A DNA stretch of 64,000 nucleotides. Source: Simmondsia chinensis (Eukaryota > Streptophyta > Magnoliopsida > Caryophyllales > Simmondsiaceae). The stretch's first letter is position 1; every line of letters starts with the position of its first letter. The stretch is from NCBI GenBank assembly GCA_018398585.1, contig JAGTTD010000012.1, positions 19,043,036 through 19,107,035 of the forward strand. The letters are read 5' to 3'. Positions 58,404 through 64,000 of the stretch are shown here, piece by piece. Under the pieces are notes generated by a model. The model ran no database searches. It was not told the origin of the DNA and was given only the letters and a program-made list of their open reading frames with translations. Both the position numbers and the translations under genes were made by a program.

Positions 58404-59760
58404 ATGCAACTCGTTGACTATAACCACTCAAGCAAAATCCCTCCGCACCCCCCAAAATCCAACTCGGACGTGGTCACTGAATCCTTTGCTTCCACGAAGC
58501 GTGGAGGCAAGCGAAGCCAACAAGAGATGGAGGGAAACAAGACACATCGCCACTCCTACAAGTCAAGAAACACGCCGGCCAGGGTCCCTCCCCTGCATGA
58601 GGCAGACACCGACACTAATTCCGAGAGAACGGCGTATGAGATCTTAGGAAGGATTCTCGTCAGTCACTCACCTTTTGCGCCCGGATACTCGCCGCTCTCG
58701 TGGGGGAAGGGAAAATGCCAAGCTTGGAGTTATTTGGCAAGACATAAGACCCAGACGACTACATCTCGGAATTTGCGGCGCGTATGTACATACAAGATGC
58801 ATCCTAGGACGTATGGTGCAAATGTTTCCCGGCCACGCTGAAGGGGATGGCCCAGGCCTGATTCACCTCTCTCCCCAATGGATTCATTCGAATCTTCAAG
58901 GAACTGTCCAAGAAATTTACCTGCCACTTCCCTAGCGACAAAAGAAGGAAAAAGACCACCCCCTAACTAATCCGGCTTAAACAAACCGATGATGAATCCT
59001 TAAGGGCATTTGTTCAACGGTTCTCCAAAGCGATGATCAGCATCCCAAACCTAGCGGATGAGGAGGCCATCACCGCCTTCATCAATGGGCTTTGAAACAG
59101 TGACTTCAAATATTCTCTCGTTAAGGCTCTCTCCACAACCGTAGATGCGCTCTGGACAAAAGCCAACAAGTATATCATTGCTGAAGACGTGATGACTACG
59201 ACAAAGCAACCGAGGCGCGAGTATGGGAAGTACAGGATGCATGCCCCCGATCCAAGCACGAAGGCCGAAAGAACGGTAAGAGACGTAAGGAGCATTCGCA
59301 ATCCTGGCCATAGGAGACCCACCAGGCTACTCGTGGAAGTTAAGAAACCTGAGGTGGAAAGGGAGCAGCCTCTTGCAGATCCCGCGGCCAGGACGACCAG
59401 AATAAGTGGTGCAAATACCACGAAGCACCAGGACATGATACCAAAGTCTGTCAGGGGCTCAAATACTGAATGGACGAATTGAAAAAAAAAGGTGATCTCG
59501 GGAAATTCATGGATATGAGGAAAATCAAACTTAGAACCTTCAAACCCGCTGGTGAAGGACAAAACATTGCAACAAACGCTCCAAAACATGTAATTGCAAC
59601 AATAAAGCGAAAACGGGATGGTGCAAGCTTCAATACTCAAGGGAGGGGTGAAAGCAAAGTCAAAAAATGTCGGCCCTTGACCTTTATGCAGGATGATCTT
59701 AAGAACGTCAAAACCCCGCACGAAGATCCCGTGGTAATTGTTATGGACATCGGTAACTAG
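58404..59760 (+). pseudogene. Tat-type gag pseudogene
   Basis: The core at about 58710-59095 is recognisable in shifting frames: DPDDYISEFAARMYIQDAS, FPATLKGMAQAWFTSLPNGF, ESLRAFVQRFSKAMISIP and EEAITAFINGL, the Retrotrans_gag pattern. A Tat/Athila-type zinc-binding segment WCKYHEAPGHDTKVC lies near 59420. MDELKKKGDLGKF follows at 59470. At least three frame changes and several stops break it. Confidence 0.85.
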
Positions 59761-61690
59761 TCCATTTGAAGAGTTTTGGTGGATCAAGGAAGTTCAATTA
59801 ACATCCTTTTCCTCTATTGCTTCGAACAAATGGAAATACCACTCAAAAAATTGCTCCCCACGACCGAAACCCTCACAGGATTCTCCGGCGAAGTGGTTAG
59901 TCCACTAGGCACCATAAGCCTTGATATCCTTCTGAGAGACTAGGAACAGGGGCATACACCTAAGGTCGAATTTAACGTCATAACAGTCGGCTTGGCATTC
60001 AACGCCATCCTAGGACATCCGGTATTAAATTCATTGGGGGCGGTGGTGTCAACTCACAATCTCGCCATGAAATTCGAAACAGACAAAGGGAGCATCACGA
60101 CTATGAGAGGTTGTCAGCAAACAGCTCGCAATTGCTGCTACGCCTAAGACGCGCCCAAAACTGGGGAGATTAAAGGTGGAGAGAAGGAAGGCCGGGACCC
60201 AGAGGAAGCTGTCAAGGTTGAACTGGAGCTGTGAACGTCAATCCAAATTAGGACACAGTTAGGCGCGGACATACGAGACCAAATCTAACAAGTACTCTGA
60301 CAATGCCAGGAGGCTTTCGCACATTCAGCAGACGAAATGCCAGGGATAGATAGTCCGATCATTAGCCATCACCTAAACATCTGGCCCAAAAAGAGACCGG
60401 GAAAACAGAAAAAGTGCAACTTCTGCGCGGAATGGAACAAGATTTTAAGCGAGGAAGTGCGAAAGCTCCTGAAGGCTAATTTCATACGAGAAGTTATATA
60501 CCAGATTGGCTGGAAAACGTAGTTCTGGTGAAGAAGTCGAATGGAAGCTGGCGGATGTGTGTAGATTTTACCAATCTGAATAAGGCTTGCTTAAAGGACT
60601 AGTTCCCCTTTCCCAAGACAGACTAACTAGTCAACTCCACGGCGGAAAATGAGATGTTCAGCTTCTTGGATGCCTTCTCTGGATATCAACAGATTGCAAT
60701 GGACCCAGAAGACGAGGAAAAAAAAGTCTTTCATCACCCACGAGGGCACATACTGCTTCCCAGTCATGTCGTTTGGATTGATAAACGCCAAAACCTCATA
60801 CCAGCACCTAGTGAACCATGTATTCTGGCAACAGATAGGGAAAAACTTGGAGGTGTACATCGATGATATGATAATAAAAAGCAAGGAAGCCTTCGATCAT
60901 GTGGGCGACTTGAGGGAAACATTTGGAAACACTTAAAGCTCACAGAATGCTTCTAAATCCGAACAAATGCACGTTCGTTGTTCCGGAAGGAAAATTTTTG
61001 GGCTTCATAGTAAGTGCGAGAAGGATAGAGGCCAACCCCGGCAAGATAGATGCCATACTAAAGTTGGAAACCCCAAAAACATCGAGGGATATCCAAAAGC
61101 TGACCGGCTGCTTAACTGCCCTGAACAGATTCATTAGCCGATTGGCGGATCGATCCCTCCCCTTTTTCAAGATACTGCGGAGAAGAGAGGTTTTTAACTG
61201 GGATGAGACTTGTGAAAAGGCCCTCCAAGAACTTAAAGAACATTTGGGAAAACTCTCGGTCATGTCAAAACCAATCATGGGAGAAGACTTGATCCTCTAT
61301 GTTTCGGCATCAGATGACACGATAAGTGTGGTGCTAATATCCGAAAGAGAGGGCCGCCAAATGCCAATCTACTTTGTGACCCAAATATTGAGGGACGCTG
61401 AGACACGATATCCCCGTATTTGAAAGCTTGCCTATGCCACCATCATGGCCACATGGAAACTATAGCCCTACTTTCAAGCACACCATGTTTGAATACGGAC
61501 CGAGTAGCCACTGCAAAAATCGCTTCAACGATTGGAATGCTCGGGGAGTGTGTTGTCTTAGGTAGTCGAACTCTCCAAATATGACATCCTGTTCGAATCA
61601 CGAACCGCGATCAAAGCACAAGAACTAGCCGATTTCCTAGGTAAATGCTCTTTCACCAACCAGGTTTCGCCAAACTAGGAACTGGCAGAT
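59761..61690 (+). pseudogene. Tat-type protease, RT and RNase H remnants
   Basis: The protease reads VDQGSSINILF (~59775; the family has DTGSS or DGGSS) and AFNAILGHPVLN (~60000). The RT start is KLLKANFIREVIY (~60460), then FSFLDAFSGYQQIAM (~60655), a frame change, SFITHEGTYCFPVMSFGLINA (~60735) and the active site VYIDDMIIKS (~60860). KCTFVVPEGKFLGFIVS and the connection domain follow. The first RNase H (LILYVSASDDTISVVLI, IYFVTQILRDAE, ~61280-61420) then breaks down. Stops and frameshifts are frequent before 60650. Confidence 0.88.
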
Positions 61691-62125
61691 ACCTCGGAAA
61701 GATCATGGAAACTATAAGACAATGTGTTGAGATTCAAGTTCAAGACTAGTAACAACAAAGCCGAGTACGAGGCGCTTTTCCATGGACTGAGAATGGCACG
61801 AAAGGCAGGGGCGCGCCAAGTAGAGGTATTTAGCGACTCTCAGCTCATCGTCAAGCAGGTCCAGGGGATTTATGAAGCAAAAAGCGCGATCATGAAGGAA
61901 TATCTGGAAATGGTGAACGAGGAATCAAAAACATTTTCCTCTTTCAAAATTTACTTCATACCACGAGCCGAGAACGTCGAAGCAGATGAGTTAAGCCGAG
62001 TTGCCAGCTCGGCGATAGAGGAGAATGGTCTAGACCTAGCCATTCAGATAGAAGAAATCCGGACATCATACCGAAATTCACCTCGGCACAAGAGAGTCGT
62101 TCAAGTTCAAACCATGAACGACTAG
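61691..62125 (+). pseudogene. Second (archaeal-type) RNase H domain
   Basis: An open frame contains NNKAEYEALFHGLRMARKAG, VEVFSDSQLIVKQVQGIYEA and FIPRAENVEADELSRVASSA. The Glu, Asp and final Asp positions of the RNase H fold are kept (AEYEAL, SDSQL, EADELS). This additional domain is known from Tat elements and supports the lineage call. It runs to TAG at 62123-62125. Confidence 0.88.
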
Positions 62126-62900
62126 CGACGCCCCCTCATAAAGTTCATAAGGGACAGGACTCTCCTCGATGCTCGGCTAGAGGCGAAGCAAATCCAAAAA
62201 CGAGCCCCATGGTTTGTGATGATTGACGGGAACTTATACAAAAGATCCTTCGTGCATCCTCTGTTGAAGTGTGTCTGAGAAGAAGAGGGGAAGTACGTCC
62301 TGCGGGAAACTCACGAAGGTGTTTGCGGGCAACACCTCGGCCACCGGGCTTTGACCAACAAAGCTCTGCGATCAGGTTATTATGGCCCACCTTGAAAAAG
62401 GATGCGCTTGATCTCGACCAAATATGCGAGAAATGTCAGAAATACGCTCTGATAATCCACATGCCTACATCTTTGCTACAGGTGAAACCCCATACAACCG
62501 GGTGTACGGCACAGAGGCAGAATTGTCAGTGGAAATAGGATCGCCCTGCCTCCGAATTCAAGACTACAGCTAGGAGCGCAATGAAGAAGCATTGAGACAG
62601 TCACTAGAAGAGGTGGAGGAGATGCACGAAAACATGCTAATCAGAATGATCGCTCAAAAGCAGAAGATGGCGAAGTACTTTAACTCTAAAACCAGGAAAA
62701 GAACTTTTCAAGAAAGGGAGTTAGAACTGAGATGAGCTGAGTCCTTGGGACATCGCCAAGGGAAATTGTCCACTAACTGGGAAGGACCCTACAGAGTTTC
62801 CTGGACAACCAGAGAAGGGGCGTATTGTTTGCAACAACTAGACGGAACCCTAATCCGAAAGACATAGAACATTCTAAATCTAAGAAAATACTATGTATGA
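62126..62900 (+). pseudogene. Integrase remnant with catalytic core deleted
   Basis: The N-terminal zinc-binding part is present in pieces (ETHEGVCGQHLGHRALTNKALRSGYY, CEKCQKYA, about 62300-62460). The sequence then jumps at about 62481 straight to the C-terminal part (GETPYNRVYGTEAELSVEIG, ~62481-62540; NWEGPYRVSWTTREGAYCL, LRKYYV, ending TGA at 62898-62900). The whole DDE core is absent. Confidence 0.85.
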
Positions 62901-63048
62901 GGCCTTAACAAGAATAAAAGCGTACCTCGTCCTCTGTAAAAATTCTCTTTCTAAAAAAAATGTATATATAATATATATATAATAACAATTATAGTAAGTA
63001 CATACGTATATAAAAATAATAACAAATAATAATAATTGGATGTGAATA

Positions 63049-64000
63049 TTTAGGCTATAAGCCCTTCTGAGGTAGGCAAAATACCAAACGCATAAGCCAT
63101 AAGCCCCCACGAGGCAAGTGAAAAGAAAATATCTAAGCCGTAAGTCCTTCCGAGGTGGGTAAGGACGTGAAGTATTTAGGTTGCCAGCCCTTCCAAGGCT
63201 GGTAAAATACAAAATGCATAAACCATAAGCCCAAGGCTGGTGAAATGCAAATATCTAAGCTGTAAGCTCGTCTAAGGCAAGCAAGATGTGTAAGCCATAA
63301 GCCCTTCTCAGGCAGGCGAGACGCAAATGCTTAAAGCCATAAGCCCCGTCCAAGACAGGCAAGATGTGAAAGCCATAAGCCCTTCTGAGGCAAGCGAGAT
63401 GCCAATGTGTAAGCCATAAGCCCTTCTCAGGCAGGCGAGACGCCAATGGTTAAAGCCGTAAGCCCCGTCCAAGGTAGGCGAGATGCGTAAGACATAAGCC
63501 CTTCTCGAGCAGGCGAGACGCCAATGATTAAAGCCATAAGCCCTGTCTAAGGCAGGCGAGATGCGTAAGCCATAAGCCCTTCTCAGGCAAGCGAGACGCC
63601 AATGCTTAAGGCCGTAAGCCCTATCCAAGGCAGGCGAGATGCGTAAGCCATAAGCCCTTCTTAGGCAAGCGAGACGCCAATACTTAAAGACGTAAGCCCC
63701 GTTTGAGGCAGGCGGGATGCGTAAGCCATAAGCCCTTCTCAGGCAGGTAAGACGCCAATACTTAAAGCCTTAAGCCCCGTCCGAGGTAGGCGAGATGCGT
63801 AAGCCATAAGCCTTTCTGGAGAAGGTAAGACGCCAATACTTAAAGCCGTAAGCCCCATCCGAGGCAGGCGAGATGCTTATGCCATAAGCCCTTCTCAAGT
63901 AGGTAAGACGCCAATACTTAAAGCCGTAAGCCCCGTCCGAGGCAGGCGAGATGCATAAGTCATAAGCCCTTCTCAGGCAGGTAAGACGCCAATACTTAAA
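63049..64000 (+). repeat. 3' tandem array: 39-bp monomers in 78-bp dimers
   Basis: Unit: GCGTAAGCCATAAGCCCTT-CTCAGGCAGGTAAGACGCC-AATACTTAAAGCCGTAAGC-CCCGTCCGAGGCAGGCGAGAT, 78 bp, itself two diverged 39-bp halves sharing GCCRTAAGCCC and GAGGCAGGYRAGA. From 63049 to about 63300 monomers are irregular; from about 63400 the 78-bp dimer is regular to the window end. As 78 is a multiple of 3, a minus-strand frame stays open as a 26-residue repeat, most likely without meaning. Tandem repeats in the 3' non-coding part are a known habit of Tat elements. Confidence 0.93.

Larger units (their letters stand above)
57690..64000 (+). mobile_element. Ty3/gypsy, Tat-type element, 3' end beyond the window
   Basis: One LTR, a primer site, gag, protease, RT, RNase H, a second RNase H domain and integrase remnants appear in order on the + strand, followed by a tandem-repeat 3' region. 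The second RNase H between the first and integrase is the mark of the Tat lineage. The 3' LTR must lie past 64000. All coding segments are damaged. Confidence 0.9.

Noticed and set aside
59014..59787. 257-residue minus-strand frame as a gene
   Set aside because: It is the antisense of the Tat-type gag and zinc-binding region; the plus strand has the recognisable domains.
63255..63628. Minus-strand protein repeats (AYGLHI...LACLRRAYG) as a real gene
   Set aside because: The 78-bp unit is a multiple of three, so a stop-free frame persists automatically; no start context or splice support, and it lies in a retrotransposon 3' region.

Overview
The window looks like nuclear DNA of a large, repeat-rich eudicot genome. 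It is AT-rich and dominated by LTR retrotransposons, Mutator-like elements, hAT elements and SINEs. The only host gene I can support is the 3' two-thirds of a cytosolic pyruvate kinase gene, with plant-type introns (GT...AG, pyrimidine-rich 3' ends). The species cannot be fixed from the sequence.

Layout. 1-1.5 kb: a direct duplication that includes a small hAT-like element. 1.5-5.2 kb: an LTR-like block beside a decayed minus-strand Ty3/gypsy gag-pol. 5.2-11.3 kb: mostly unrecognised sequence with a SINE and a clean 616-bp non-autonomous hAT. 11.3-12.9 kb: pyruvate kinase exons (+). 13-19 kb: non-coding AT-rich DNA with two long-TIR Mutator-like elements. 19.2-27.8 kb: a Ty1/copia element (+) sitting in an older related LTR; a 2.8-kb LTR-type element interrupts its gag, and that insertion itself holds a Mutator-like element. 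28.0-37.6 kb: a minus-strand copia-derived element with 1-kb LTRs, almost no coding capacity and a perfect TSD; one LTR carries a 3.1-kb hAT transposon with a broken transposase. 37.8-45.8 kb: the most striking object, an 8.0-kb near-palindromic element made of two inverted arms, each holding roughly 40 copies of an 83-bp repeat built from nested palindromes, with an 8/9-bp target duplication. 46-48.4 kb: SINE, Mutator-like and hAT-like elements. 48.4-52.9 kb: a copia element with very short LTRs and most of its reverse transcriptase deleted. 54.1-54.6 kb: a probable solo LTR. 56.7-56.9 kb: a SINE with a 5S-rRNA-like head and a 17-bp TSD. 57.7 kb to the end: a Tat-type Ty3/gypsy element (+), 5' LTR to integrase C-terminus, then a 39/78-bp tandem repeat array running off the window.

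Almost every transposon boundary was set by finding the target-site duplication by eye (5 bp for LTR elements, 8 bp for hAT, 9 bp for Mutator-like, longer for the SINEs), so the insertion order can be read. The coding regions of the transposons are all broken by stops, frameshifts or deletions; none looks autonomous. The pyruvate kinase exons are intact, but the first ~86 codons are not found, so the 11 kb of transposon-rich DNA upstream is either a giant first intron or evidence that the gene copy is truncated.
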